Origin: Hallerella succinigenes
GTDB lineage: Bacteria > Fibrobacterota > Fibrobacteria > Fibrobacterales > Fibrobacteraceae
Assembly (NCBI RefSeq): GCF_002797675.1
Contig: NZ_PGEX01000001.1
Span: 1,178,001 to 1,242,000, forward strand
Direction: 5' to 3'
Length of the DNA stretch: 64,000 nucleotides
Shown here: piece by piece, positions 8,805 through 18,372 of the stretch
Layout of the letters: each line of letters opens with the position of its first letter
Numbering within the stretch: the stretch's first letter is position 1
Notes under the pieces: generated by a model
What the model was told of the DNA's origin: nothing
Seen by the model: only the letters and a program-made list of their open reading frames with translations
The model's database searches: none
Program-made: the position numbers and the translations under genes

Positions 8805-9779
8805 ATGGCGAAAGAATATGTTGGATTGCAAAAGCAGATCACGCGTAACAATCGCAGTTGCGTGATTATGCTTTTATCTTTTCCGGCCATCGTCCTCGGG
8901 TTAATTTATGCGGCATGCTACGTCTGGGCGTTCAGCGAACAGTTGAACAGTCTGGTCGCCATCCCATGGAAAGAACACGCTTTTGAATATTTTACCCAGG
9001 TAGGCCCAATCGCATTCCTGTGCATTCTCGCCTGGTTTCTCATCGCGTACTTCTACAACGTCTCGATCATCAGCTATTCTACAGGCGCCCGCAGCATTGA
9101 ACGCAAAGAAAACAAGCGCGTATATAACCTGATTGAAAACCTCTGTGTCGCCACAGGCACGAGCATGCCCAAGGTTCAAATCATCGACGTTCCCACGATG
9201 AACGCCTACGCAAGCGGCATCAACGAAAGCACTTATACAATCGCTCTCACCCAGGGCATTATCGACAACCTCGACGACGAAGAACTCGAAAGCGTCATCG
9301 CACACGAACTTTCACACATTCGAAACAACGATGCCCGCGTCATGATCGTTTCAATTGTCTTTGTCGGCATCTTTTTGTTGCTCGCCCAGCTTTTTTATTA
9401 CCTGATCCGTTCAGGCATTGCAAGCGCCGGAAGTTCTTCCCGTAAAAGGGGAAAGGGAGCAGGTTCCCTATTGCTTCTTTGTTTTGTTTTAATGATCCTT
9501 TGCTACTTCGCCTATCTGCTCTCGTTCTTCATCCGTTTTGCGGTCAGCCGGAAGCGGGAATATTTGGCGGACGCCGGCAGTGCCGAAATCACGCACAAGC
9601 CTTGGGCTCTCGCCAGAGCCCTGCGGAAAATTTCCGGAAATTCCGATATTCCGGGCATTAAAGACTCCGCCGTATCGCCACTTTTTATCGACTCTTCAGA
9701 AGATGCAAGTTTTTTCAACTTCTTTACCAGCACACATCCGCCCATTGAAAAGCGAATCGAATTTCTTGAACAACTCTAA
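8805..9779 (+). CDS. M48-family membrane zinc metalloprotease (HtpX-like)
   Basis: 324 residues with two N-terminal membrane segments and two more around residues 185-250. The zinc site is [13 protein letters not shown] (HExxH), and the third ligand Glu lies in [14 protein letters not shown]48 proteases of this type degrade damaged membrane proteins. It forms a two-gene operon with lemA. It differs from Oma1-type lipoproteins because it lacks a lipobox. Confidence 0.9.
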   Translation: MAKEYVGLQKQITRNNRSCVIMLLSFPAIVLGLIYAACYVWAFSEQLNSLVAIPWKEHAFEYFTQVGPIAFLCILAWFLIAYFYNVSIISYSTGARSIERKENKRVYNLIENLCVATGTSMPKVQIIDVPTMNAYASGINESTYTIALTQGIIDNLDDEELESVIAHELSHIRNNDARVMIVSIVFVGIFLLLAQLFYYLIRSGIASAGSSSRKRGKGAGSLLLLCFVLMILCYFAYLLSFFIRFAVSRKREYLADAGSAEITHKPWALARALRKISGNSDIPGIKDSAVSPLFIDSSEDASFFNFFTSTHPPIEKRIEFLEQL

Positions 9780-9805
9780 TTCTCAAATTTTCTAAATTTG
9801 GGGCA

Positions 9806-10870
9806 ATGTTAGACGCCGCACAAAAAGTCATCGAAAAATACGAAGAACTCGAATCGGAACTCGCCTCTCCGGACGTGATTGCCGATCAAGCTAAATACAC
9901 CAAGCTCCAGAAGCAGTACAAAGGTCTCGAAAAGAGCTGCCTCAAGGCGAAGGAATTCGTCCAGCTTTCGAGCGATCTGCAGGAATGGAAGCAGGTCCTT
10001 GCCGGAAACGACCCGGAACTTTCCGAAGCCGCCAAGGAAGAAATTCCGCCGATTGAAAAGCGAATCGAAGAGCTTGAAAACGAGCTTCAGATTTTGATGG
10101 TCCCGAAAGAACCTTGGGACTTCCGCAATGCGACTCTCGAAATTCGCGCAGGTACCGGCGGCGACGAATCCGCCCTGTTTGCAGGAGACCTCTTCCGCAT
10201 GTACCGCGGTTACTGCGATCGGATGGGATGGAAGATGACCGTACAAGATGCTTCTGAAGGAACCGTCGGCGGATACAAGGAAATCCGAGTCTTTATCGAA
10301 GGGGACAGCGTCTACGGCACGCTCAAGTTTGAAAGCGGCGTGCACCGCGTGCAGCGCGTTCCGGATACCGAAACGCAGGGCCGCGTTCATACGTCCGCGG
10401 CAACCGTCGCCATTCTCCCGGAAGCAGAAGAAGTCGATGTGGAAATCCGCGAAGCCGACATCCACATGGACACGTACCGTTCTTCGGGCGCTGGCGGTCA
10501 GTACATCAACAAAACCGACTCCGCCGTTCGACTCACCCACATTCCGACAGGCGTCGTGGTGAGCTGCCAAACGGAACGTTCGCAGTTGCAGAACCGTTTG
10601 CACGCTATGGAAATGCTCCGTTCCAAAATCTTGGATGCGGTCATTGCCAAAAAAGAACAGGCCGAAGCCGCAAGCCGTAAGGCTCTCGTCGGTACCGGCG
10701 ACCGTTCCGCTAAAATCCGCACGTACAATTTCCCTCAGAACCGTGTGACCGATCACCGTGTGAACCTCACCCTTTATAAGCTCGACAACGTGATGACGGG
10801 AGACATTCAGGAACTTGTCGACGCCCTGCAGATGGCTCACGCCCAGGAAGTTCTTGGAAAGCTCGCATGA
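9806..10870 (+). CDS. prfA: Peptide chain release factor 1
   Basis: A class I release factor, 354 residues, that recognises UAA and UAG and triggers peptidyl-tRNA hydrolysis. The GGQ motif lies at residues 230-232 ([10 protein letters not shown]) and domain 1 is a coiled coil. The stop overlaps the start of prmC in ATGA. PrmC methylates the GGQ glutamine, so enzyme and substrate are translationally coupled. Confidence 0.95.
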   Translation: MLDAAQKVIEKYEELESELASPDVIADQAKYTKLQKQYKGLEKSCLKAKEFVQLSSDLQEWKQVLAGNDPELSEAAKEEIPPIEKRIEELENELQILMVPKEPWDFRNATLEIRAGTGGDESALFAGDLFRMYRGYCDRMGWKMTVQDASEGTVGGYKEIRVFIEGDSVYGTLKFESGVHRVQRVPDTETQGRVHTSAATVAILPEAEEVDVEIREADIHMDTYRSSGAGGQYINKTDSAVRLTHIPTGVVVSCQTERSQLQNRLHAMEMLRSKILDAVIAKKEQAEAASRKALVGTGDRSAKIRTYNFPQNRVTDHRVNLTLYKLDNVMTGDIQELVDALQMAHAQEVLGKLA

Positions 10871-11721
10871 ACACCGTCCTTGAAATATTAAACAAGACGA
10901 CAACGTTCTTTCAGCACAAGGGCGTGCCCAACCCGCGTCTCGATGCGCAGTACATCCTTGCGCACGGCTTAAAGATGAAGCGCATGGAGCTTTACCTGAA
11001 CTTCGACAAACCGCTTTCCGAAAGCGAACTCGAAGTTCTGCGTCCACTCGTCGCCCGCCGTGCAAAGCGTGAACCGCTCCAGCACATTGTAGGCAGCACA
11101 AGCTTCCGCGGAAATGAAATTCACTGCGACCGCAGAGCGCTTATTCCGCGTCCCGAAACGGAATCGCTGATCGACTTCTTAAAGGAACGTTTGACCGGTA
11201 AAGACAGGTACCGCATTGCCGACATCGGCACAGGCACAGGCGCCATCGCCATTGCCGCCGCCAAGGAAATCAAAGGCGCAAGCGTTGTCGCTACCGACAT
11301 TTCCAAAGACGCGCTGGAACTTGCCAAGGAAAATGCGACTGCAAACGTAGCCAACGTGGAATTTTTCCAAGGCGATCTTTTGAACGCTCTCCCGGAAGGC
11401 GAAAAGTTCGACGCAATCGTCAGCAACCCGCCGTACATTCCCGATGCCGAAAAAGAAAAGCTCCAGCCGGAAGTCCGCGACTACGATCCGTCGTTCGCAC
11501 TGTTCGGCGGCCCAGACGGTTTAACTCTCGTCCGCAAGCTTTTGGAACAGTCCAAAGACCATTTGAATCCGGGCGGAATCATCCTGATGGAAATCGGCCC
11601 GGAAGCCGACGAAGACAAGATTCTCGAAAAGGAATCCGGGAACTATCCATGGCTCAAATGGGTCGGCGTTCTGCCGGACTTTTACGATAAGCTTCGCTTT
11701 GTGGAATACAAAGCCATTTAA
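10867..11721 (+). CDS. prmC: Release factor glutamine N5-methyltransferase
   Basis: 284 residues. The N-terminal helical domain is followed by a SAM-binding Rossmann fold ([16 protein letters not shown]) and the catalytic NPPYIP motif ([11 protein letters not shown]), the hallmark of enzymes that methylate amide nitrogens. It overlaps prfA by 4 bp. It modifies the GGQ glutamine of RF1 and RF2. Confidence 0.95.
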   Translation: MNTVLEILNKTTTFFQHKGVPNPRLDAQYILAHGLKMKRMELYLNFDKPLSESELEVLRPLVARRAKREPLQHIVGSTSFRGNEIHCDRRALIPRPETESLIDFLKERLTGKDRYRIADIGTGTGAIAIAAAKEIKGASVVATDISKDALELAKENATANVANVEFFQGDLLNALPEGEKFDAIVSNPPYIPDAEKEKLQPEVRDYDPSFALFGGPDGLTLVRKLLEQSKDHLNPGGIILMEIGPEADEDKILEKESGNYPWLKWVGVLPDFYDKLRFVEYKAI

Positions 11722-11730
11722 TTCCTTTTC

Positions 11731-11952
11731 TCAATTCTCGTAACCGAACGCGGCGAGGACGTATGTTTCGTTTTCACCGTGACGGTAATAGCTCAGAAGA
11801 GTTTCATCATCCTCTTCCGAAAGCTCGTAACCTTGCAGCGCAAGCTGGTCGGCAATGCGATGGCGAAACGATTCAAAGCCGCTAGGCGTATAACGGGAAA
11901 ATGCGGCTACAAGGCGATTATTAAAACAAGTGTTCTTTTGTGCAGTTTTCAT
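11731..11952 (-). CDS. Small protein of unknown function
   Basis: A 73-residue protein, convergent with prmC, with acidic C-terminal half and no membrane segment or known motif (features include YELSEEDDETLLSYY). A TTG at 11982 would extend it by ten residues; I prefer ATG 11952. It precedes the TPR lipoprotein gene on the opposite side by about 40 bp but is a separate unit. I do not recognise the family. Confidence 0.5.
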   Translation of the reverse strand: MKTAQKNTCFNNRLVAAFSRYTPSGFESFRHRIADQLALQGYELSEEDDETLLSYYRHGENETYVLAAFGYEN

Positions 11953-11996
11953 GTACACAATTATAGATTCCTTTTTTGACAATTTATGTCAAAAAC

Positions 11997-13922
11997 TTAC
12001 TCAAAATCGTACATGCTGTTATAAGAGTTTTCGAGTTCTTCGTTTTCTTCGACTTGAATGTCCGGACCTTTCTTTTTGTTTTCAGCCTCGGCGAGACCTT
12101 CGTAGTATTGCTTCGAAAGCTTTTCGACGTAAGCTGTATTCTGGTCCACACGTTTGCGCAAGCGGGCCAAGGATTCATCGGTAATCGAAGCGCGGGTCTG
12201 CAAGCGATTTTCTGCGTCGCGGCCCCACGGCGTATCACGATGTTCATTGCGAAGCTTCTTAAAGGCGAATGCTGCGCTGTCCTTTGTTTCCGGGGTCATT
12301 TCCCAGATAATCGCCTTCATGTACAAGGCTTGAATTCCAGCCTGCGTTTCCGGATAAGCCTGATAAACCGTATCGTAAGCGGTCAAGGCGCGGGCGTAAG
12401 CGGAGTCCACGGAATCCATTTGGTCAAGCGGGACTTCTTTTGCGGCCACAAGCAAGCTTTCTGCGATCAAGAACAGCTCGTGCGCGTCGTCTTCCGGAGT
12501 CTTCACAGTAACGCGAACGCCCAAGTTTATCTGCGCCTGTTTTGCGTAATCCGTCTTCGGATACTTGGCGATGATTTCCTTGTAAAGTTCTTCCGCTTTT
12601 TCTTCATCCTGTTTGAATTCATCGTAGATAAAAGCTCGGGCATAAGTGGCGCGCATGACGATCGCGGTATCTTCCGAGCCTTCAATAATGCGGTCCAAAC
12701 GCACCAGGGAGCTATCCATTTCCGAGAGCTTAAAGAGGAAGAGCTCTGCAATCTGGAATTCCGTATCAAAGAACTTCTTTTTCGCATGCGCAGTCGTATC
12801 GGCAAGAGAATCCTGGGCGCGGAGGGCGAGCAAACGCTTTAACGCATCGCGACGTTCCCGAGCGTTTCTGCCCCAATTCGAAACAGGCTTTGCCATAAAG
12901 CTCGAATCGTAATAGGCCAAAGCCTGTTCGTAGTCGCGCTTTTCGGTCTGGTAAAATTCGCCGAGGTCAAAGAATCCACGGGAAGCGTATTCCGTTTTTT
13001 CATATTCATCGGTCACATAGTGCAAAAGTTTTTCTCCGTCCGTCCAGTTCGACGCCAAAAGCAAGAGTTCCGCGCGGCGCACCTGCATATCGGGCAAATG
13101 CTTTTCGAACTCTTTATTTTTGATCATCACCAGATATTCTTCGGCGGCTGGCGCATAGGCTTCGGTCAGCGCAAGGCATTCTGCGGCATGCAGGGCTGCG
13201 GAATACTGATCGTTCATCGGCAGTTCCACAATTTCTTTTGCCTTGTAATGTTCGCGCGCCTTCGAATAGTTTTCCGTTTTAAAGTAGAGCGAAGCGAGTC
13301 GCATGTGCGCACGCCCGCGCATATAAGGCGTTCCGTTCGTATCGGCGAGCATCTTTTCGAGAGCGGCAATCGCCTGTTCGGTAAAATCACCCTTTTCTTC
13401 TAGGAGCGAAAGCAAGTTCAATCCATCATGGTAGAACGGATGCGAATCGCCTGCGTCCAAAATCGACTGCAACGCAAAACGGCTAATGTCGTATTCGCCA
13501 TTTTTATAAAGGCAGTAGGCACGTTCGTACTCCACCTTCGGCATGGAATCGTGATCGGGGAAGTAACGTTCGAATTCATCGTACTTGGTAACGGCCTTGC
13601 TCCATTCCCCCTTGTGACGGAAAGCTTCTCCAATGAGAAAAACCGCACGGGCTGTTTGCCGGTCGTTGTCCGGGAAACGTTCCAGCACACGGGAACCTTT
13701 TTCGATGACTTTGTCGTACTTCTTTGCTGCTTCACCGGTCGCCACAAAATCCGAATCGCCCGGAAGCGAATCCGCTTTTGCCTGTTCCAGTTCCACCGCT
13801 TCTTCGTAATTGCGGTCGGCATTAAAAATATGATTCAAATAAGCGCAGCACGTACAGCCTTCAAGCATCATCGCGATAGCGAAAGACATCAGGGCAAAAA
13901 TAAAGGTTCGTGAGCGCAACAT
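11997..13922 (-). CDS. TPR-repeat lipoprotein
   Basis: 641 residues with a lipoprotein signal (MLEGC lipobox near residue 22), then many tetratricopeptide-like helical hairpins (GEAFRHKGEWSKAVTKYDEFE, YKEIIAKYPKTDYAKQAQINL). It should be membrane-anchored in the periplasm and act as a protein-binding scaffold. It follows the TPR gene at 13941 and the sigma factor gene on the same strand with a gap of 18 bp, so the three probably form an operon. No enzymatic domain is seen. Confidence 0.8.
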   Translation of the reverse strand: MLRSRTFIFALMSFAIAMMLEGCTCCAYLNHIFNADRNYEEAVELEQAKADSLPGDSDFVATGEAAKKYDKVIEKGSRVLERFPDNDRQTARAVFLIGEAFRHKGEWSKAVTKYDEFERYFPDHDSMPKVEYERAYCLYKNGEYDISRFALQSILDAGDSHPFYHDGLNLLSLLEEKGDFTEQAIAALEKMLADTNGTPYMRGRAHMRLASLYFKTENYSKAREHYKAKEIVELPMNDQYSAALHAAECLALTEAYAPAAEEYLVMIKNKEFEKHLPDMQVRRAELLLLASNWTDGEKLLHYVTDEYEKTEYASRGFFDLGEFYQTEKRDYEQALAYYDSSFMAKPVSNWGRNARERRDALKRLLALRAQDSLADTTAHAKKKFFDTEFQIAELFLFKLSEMDSSLVRLDRIIEGSEDTAIVMRATYARAFIYDEFKQDEEKAEELYKEIIAKYPKTDYAKQAQINLGVRVTVKTPEDDAHELFLIAESLLVAAKEVPLDQMDSVDSAYARALTAYDTVYQAYPETQAGIQALYMKAIIWEMTPETKDSAAFAFKKLRNEHRDTPWGRDAENRLQTRASITDESLARLRKRVDQNTAYVEKLSKQYYEGLAEAENKKKGPDIQVEENEELENSYNSMYDFE

Positions 13923-13940
13923 AATTACAAATTACAAATA

Positions 13941-15650
13941 TCAATACATCAAAAGGTATTTCATGTAATCGCAAAGGCGCGTCCCTTCCGGGATTGCGTC
14001 GCGATTCAAGCGAATCATACGGACTTCTGCCGGTTTTCCTGCAAAACGGGCGAGCATTTCAAAGTTGTCGCGCGTTTCCCAAGTCGCTCCGGCAAGCACC
14101 TTGCCGTCACAGTCCGTTTCGCCCGTTTCCGAGCCGACGCCCGAAAGCCTCGAATTCAACTGCAGCAGGTTCGTGTAAATTTCCGGCGTATTCGTCGCCG
14201 TCTTGTTCATCACCACGTTCGAATCGGTGACGACTACATGTACACCGTAAAAACGTCCGTCCTTGTCGAAGAGGACTGTGTACCTGTGAAAATACGGAGC
14301 TTCATAAAAGGATTCCTGCCACGTGTTCTTGTCGAGCTTGCGAAAGTTCGCCGCAGAATACTTGCGGAAGAATTCCTTCTGCGTTGCACCATAGCGCACA
14401 AGGTAATGTCCCAGAGCCGATTCAAAAGAATGTTCCGTCGTCGGGAGCGTTCTCATGCTGTCGATAGCACGGCTCAAGTCATCGGCAAGAAGATTCTTTT
14501 TGGTTTCGCGGACCGGAGGCGCGGAGGAAGCTTCTTGAATGCGGCGGGAAATTTCCGGATACTCCGGATCTCGGGATTGAATTTCTAGGAACTGCGACTT
14601 GGCTCGGTCAAAATCACGACCCTTTAAATAAGAGCGTCCAAGCGCTTCACGGAGCGGCAAATTTTCCGGATACTGATTCACAAGCGGTTCGAGGATTTCG
14701 TATGCGACCTGCGCACGATCGCGCGGAGAAAGGCGCGCTCCGCCGCCCACTCCCGGAGGAGCCTTTTGGCCCAAGGAAAGGAGCGCTTCCGTAGCGAGCT
14801 TAAAGCCCGGACGGATGGCGAGAACGCGGCGGTAAGTTCCTTCTGCGTTTTCAAAGCGTCCCTTGTATTCTTGCAAGTAACCCTGCAAGCAAAGCAGTTC
14901 CGCGTTCACCGGGAATTTGGAAAGAGCGTATTCCACCACAAGTCCGCAACTGTCAAGACCCCCCTCATCGTGATAGATTTCAGCTAGGCGAGCGAACGCC
15001 TTCGGTTCGTTCCCGTGCGAAAGGCTGATTGCGGCACGGGCTTCAATCGCACTTTCCGCATAACGGCCCGCCTTGTACAGCAGGTCCGCGTAAAAAAGGC
15101 GCGCATCGGCAAAGACCGGCGCCTTTTCCGTCGCCACGCGGGCAAGTTCCAAAGCGGTCGAAGCGCTGCCCGCTTTTTCTGCGGCACGGGCATCCATCAA
15201 AAAGGCGACCGAGGACTCCGGATAGCGCCCGCGCAAAGCCTTTTGCATCCGATCGAGCTGGGACTGCCAAATCGGGAGCAGGGAATCCTGAGCGAGCAGA
15301 GAATTGACAACGCCCCACTGCGCAAGGAAAGCTTCGGGGTACTGCAAAGCGATTGCTTCGTATACTTCCGCCGCATCGTTAAACATTCCATTCTTCTGGA
15401 GTTCCGCGGCACGGCGCAGTTCCTGCTGCGTCGAAAGCGGCATCAATTCAAGACCTGCCAAAGTATCGGGCATGTCGCCCACGGCAAGCTGCGTTCCGCC
15501 GGGCAGCCCGAACGGAACATTCGGGACTTCCAGGTGGCGAGGACCGATTTTTAAATAGAGGTTATAAGCGAATAAAGCGATAAACGCTCCTCCGAGGAGC
15601 GTGAGAAAAAAGACGGCGGCTCGACGCGCCTTCGCTTTGGAAATGGCCAT
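13941..15650 (-). CDS. Membrane-anchored TPR protein
   Basis: 569 residues with one N-terminal membrane helix (about residues 13-31). A long TPR region follows (residues 75-370), then a C-terminal alpha/beta domain from about residue 400 that I do not recognise. The start ATG overlaps the sigma factor stop by one base (TAATG), which argues for translational coupling. The order sigma factor, TPR protein, TPR lipoprotein suggests an envelope-linked operon, but no function can be given. Confidence 0.75.
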   Translation of the reverse strand: MAISKAKARRAAVFFLTLLGGAFIALFAYNLYLKIGPRHLEVPNVPFGLPGGTQLAVGDMPDTLAGLELMPLSTQQELRRAAELQKNGMFNDAAEVYEAIALQYPEAFLAQWGVVNSLLAQDSLLPIWQSQLDRMQKALRGRYPESSVAFLMDARAAEKAGSASTALELARVATEKAPVFADARLFYADLLYKAGRYAESAIEARAAISLSHGNEPKAFARLAEIYHDEGGLDSCGLVVEYALSKFPVNAELLCLQGYLQEYKGRFENAEGTYRRVLAIRPGFKLATEALLSLGQKAPPGVGGGARLSPRDRAQVAYEILEPLVNQYPENLPLREALGRSYLKGRDFDRAKSQFLEIQSRDPEYPEISRRIQEASSAPPVRETKKNLLADDLSRAIDSMRTLPTTEHSFESALGHYLVRYGATQKEFFRKYSAANFRKLDKNTWQESFYEAPYFHRYTVLFDKDGRFYGVHVVVTDSNVVMNKTATNTPEIYTNLLQLNSRLSGVGSETGETDCDGKVLAGATWETRDNFEMLARFAGKPAEVRMIRLNRDAIPEGTRLCDYMKYLLMY

Positions 15651-16492
15651 TAGTTTTCCAAGAAATCGCTCAGGCGTTCGCGCTTCTCTTTGTTCTTCTG
15701 CAACTTGCGGAGAGTCTTGTTCTTGATCTGACGCACACGTTCGCGGCTGAGCTTGAGGTCTTCACCTATATCCTTCAAAGTCGTATCTTCCACGGCATCG
15801 AGACCGTAGAACATGCGGAGAATTTCCTCTTCGCGGTGCGGCAGGGACTTGAGAGTTTCTTCGATCAGAGCCTTGCGCTCCTTCTTTTCCATCTCGTCTT
15901 CCTGGTTGCCTTCCGTTCCGAGGACATCCATGAGGGAACTCACGGAATCTCCCGATGCACCATCGTCGTTGATCGGAGCGTCGAGGGAAATGTCCACGAT
16001 TTTTTCCATCACTTCCACGATGTCCTGTTCGGAATCTGCGAATTCCGGCATCGCCATGGTGCGTTCGTAGTCGCCGCCGTTCTGCACAAGAGCGCGCTTG
16101 AAGCGGTTCACCAAGGTGAGCTTGTTCGGCGGAATGCGGACTGCGCCGACCTGTTCAAAGAGGGCCTTCTGGATCGACTGGCGAATCCACCAGACCGCAT
16201 AGCTGATAAACTTCACGTCTTTGGAGCTGTCAAAGCGCTTGGCGGCCTTGAAAAGACCCAAGTTACCTTCATTGATCAAATCCAAGAGAGAAAGGCCGCG
16301 GCCCTGATACTTACGGGCAACACTGACCACAAAGCGCAAGTTACCACGGATTAAATGCTGCAATGCAGACTGACGGATGTCTTCCGTTTCCCCATTCTTG
16401 ATGATCGAGATAAGCGCAGTCTCTTCCTCCGGCTTCAGAGTCGGATATCGATTTAAGTCACGAAAATACAACGATTCATTAAAATCACTCAT
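15650..16492 (-). CDS. Sigma-70 family RNA polymerase sigma factor (RpoD/SigA-like, group 1/2)
   Basis: 280 residues covering regions 1.2 to 4.2 with no long N-terminal region 1.1. Region 2 reads GNLRFVVSVARKYQGRGLSLLDLINEGNLGLF and YAVWWIRQSI (split here at the known core- and -10-binding helices). Region 4.2 has LKLSRERVRQIKNKTLRKL, the -35 binding helix. The short size suits a compact housekeeping or alternative sigma factor. It leads the TPR operon. Confidence 0.85.
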   Translation of the reverse strand: MSDFNESLYFRDLNRYPTLKPEEETALISIIKNGETEDIRQSALQHLIRGNLRFVVSVARKYQGRGLSLLDLINEGNLGLFKAAKRFDSSKDVKFISYAVWWIRQSIQKALFEQVGAVRIPPNKLTLVNRFKRALVQNGGDYERTMAMPEFADSEQDIVEVMEKIVDISLDAPINDDGASGDSVSSLMDVLGTEGNQEDEMEKKERKALIEETLKSLPHREEEILRMFYGLDAVEDTTLKDIGEDLKLSRERVRQIKNKTLRKLQKNKEKRERLSDFLEN

Positions 16493-16545
16493 ACAGAGAC
16501 AACCTACGCCAAGTTTATTTTACTTTCCTTCCAAAATATGGCTTT

Positions 16546-16842
16546 TTATGCCTTATCCGTCAAACGCTTTAAGAGATCATAGGGGTATATGCCCGTGCGA
16601 TGACCATCGCTCCAGAGGATGCCGACCGCATAGCGTCCAATCGACTGGATACTCTCGATCAAGATATCTTCCGGCACGGTTTTCGGGTCGAGCAGGTGCT
16701 CCCCCGTATTTTCATCTACACAAAGCGCACAAGGGCAAGCGAGACGAAGATCTCGCAGCTTAAAGACCGACCGCGTCCCATCGTCCCAGTCAAATCCGAG
16801 CTCATTGTTCTTTGTGCGAAAGACTTTCAAAGGCTGAATCAT
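16546..16842 (-). CDS. DUF971 (GBBH-like N-terminal) protein
   Basis: 98 residues with the DUF971 fold, including CPCALCVDE and YAVGILWSDGHRTGIYPYDLL. DUF971 proteins often sit beside Mrp/ApbC iron-sulfur carriers, as here; the start overlaps the mrp stop by 4 bp. The cysteine pair could bind metal or an iron-sulfur cluster. The partner role in cluster assembly is inferred from context. Confidence 0.85.
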   Translation of the reverse strand: MIQPLKVFRTKNNELGFDWDDGTRSVFKLRDLRLACPCALCVDENTGEHLLDPKTVPEDILIESIQSIGRYAVGILWSDGHRTGIYPYDLLKRLTDKA

Positions 16843-17966
16843 GAGGCTTCCTCCAAAGGAATTTCGTCAAAGCGGAAGTTGAAATTGTGCAAAACGTTGC
16901 CGGAATGTTCCAATTGGGCAATCGCACAGATTGTTTTTTCGGCGATATCGGCAAATGCCCTACCGCTTTCGCTGTTCGGATAACGGAGGACCGCCGGCAT
17001 TCCAAGGTCCCCGCAGTCGGCAACGGATGGTTCAAGCGGAACCTTGCCAAGCATCGGTACTCCGAGAGCCTTGGAAATACGTTCACCGCCGCCCGAACGG
17101 AAAATACTGTGACGCTTACCGCAGCCATCGCAAATGAAGTAGCTCATGTTTTCAATGATACCGACCGACGGCACTCCGACACTGTCAAACATCGCAAGGC
17201 CCTTGCGGCAGTCCGCAAGCGCCACTTCCTGCGGAGTCGTCACTACGACCGCACAAGTGAGCGGACACTGCTGGGTCAGCGTTAGCTGAATATCGCCTGT
17301 TCCCGGAGGAAAGTCGATTAGCAAGTAATCGAGCTCGCCCCAGCGCACGCGGTGCACAAAATTCTGGATCATCTGGCTCGCCATCGGACCGCGCCAGATT
17401 GTCGCCTTGTCCGACTCCGCAAACATCGCCATCGAAACAAGAGAAATACCGCCCTTGACTTCAACCGGGGCAAGCGTCTTATCGGGGAAAACTTCTGGAG
17501 CGGAGTCCACACCGAACATGATGTTCATCGACGGGCCATAAATATCTGCATCCAGAACGCCCACACGGGCGCCCGCAAGGCTCAAAGCCATGGCGAGGTT
17601 CGCTGTGACTGTCGATTTACCGACGCCACCCTTACCGCTCGCCACGCCGACGATACGCTTCACGCCCTTCAAAAGTTCATTGTCAAAATTCGGAGCCGGC
17701 GAGCTTTCCACACTCCCATTCTTTGCCTTCAAATTCACCACCGCTGAGCGGGCTCCCAAGTGCATCAAAATGCTTTCGCACTGATTTTTAAAACGGTCAC
17801 GGATTGGGCACGCTGGAGTGGTCAGCACCAAATCCAACGAAACGTCACCTTCGGGAGAAATTTGAATGTTCTTCACAAAGCCCAGTTCCACGATATTTTT
17901 ATGCAAATCGGGATCTTGAACACTCGACAAAGCTCGAAGTATTTGTTCTTCAGTTATCACAGGCAC
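16839..17966 (-). CDS. mrp: Mrp/ApbC iron-sulfur cluster carrier ATPase
   Basis: 375 residues. An N-terminal MIP18/DUF59 domain (residues 1-80, with SVQDPDLHKNIVELGFV) is followed by a P-loop ATPase with the deviant Walker A GKGGVGKSTVTANLAMAL. The FGVDSAPEV region and a late CDGCGKR give the two cysteines used for cluster binding. It loads or transfers Fe-S clusters onto target proteins. It is in an operon with the downstream DUF971 gene. Confidence 0.92.
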   Translation of the reverse strand: MPVITEEQILRALSSVQDPDLHKNIVELGFVKNIQISPEGDVSLDLVLTTPACPIRDRFKNQCESILMHLGARSAVVNLKAKNGSVESSPAPNFDNELLKGVKRIVGVASGKGGVGKSTVTANLAMALSLAGARVGVLDADIYGPSMNIMFGVDSAPEVFPDKTLAPVEVKGGISLVSMAMFAESDKATIWRGPMASQMIQNFVHRVRWGELDYLLIDFPPGTGDIQLTLTQQCPLTCAVVVTTPQEVALADCRKGLAMFDSVGVPSVGIIENMSYFICDGCGKRHSIFRSGGGERISKALGVPMLGKVPLEPSVADCGDLGMPAVLRYPNSESGRAFADIAEKTICAIAQLEHSGNVLHNFNFRFDEIPLEEAS

Positions 17967-18000
17967 CTCTTGTAATCTTTAAAGATACTAAATTTTTTAC

Positions 18001-18372
18001 ATGATTCCTTCGATTCTTTGCGTTGGCGTCGGCAGTTTCTTCGGCGGAATCTGCCGCTTTTTATGCAGCCGTTTTTTGAATGCCTACGCGCCGGGATTTT
18101 TTCCGTTCGGCACCTTTGCCGTCAACATTTTGGGTTCCTTTTTGATCGGACTTTTTTACGGTCTTTCGGACCCCATTTTGAGTCCGAATGCGCGTCTGCT
18201 GTTGACCGTCGGATTCTGCGGCGGATTTACCACCTTTTCCACGTTTGCAAATGAAGGCCTGAACTTTATCAAGTCGGGATGCATTTTGCAATTTGCCCTG
18301 TACGCAGCGCTGAGTGTTTTTATCGGCATCATCGCGGTGTACGTTGGCAATATGGTGACACGTCTTTTTTAA
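18001..18372 (+). CDS. crcB: Fluoride ion channel CrcB/FluC
   Basis: A 123-residue four-helix membrane protein that exports fluoride as a dual-topology dimer. The signature GFCGGFTTFSTFANE (about residues 67-81) holds the phenylalanines that line the pore, and NILGSFLIG carries the conserved Asn. The 34 bp between it and mrp is too short for a fluoride riboswitch, so control is unknown. The end overlaps the convergent ABC gene by 4 bp. Confidence 0.93.
   Translation: MIPSILCVGVGSFFGGICRFLCSRFLNAYAPGFFPFGTFAVNILGSFLIGLFYGLSDPILSPNARLLLTVGFCGGFTTFSTFANEGLNFIKSGCILQFALYAALSVFIGIIAVYVGNMVTRLF

Noticed and set aside
9809-11101. Long minus-strand frame of 430 codons opposite prfA and prmC
   Set aside because: It lies wholly against two well-recognised genes and has no family features; it is a by-product of codon bias.
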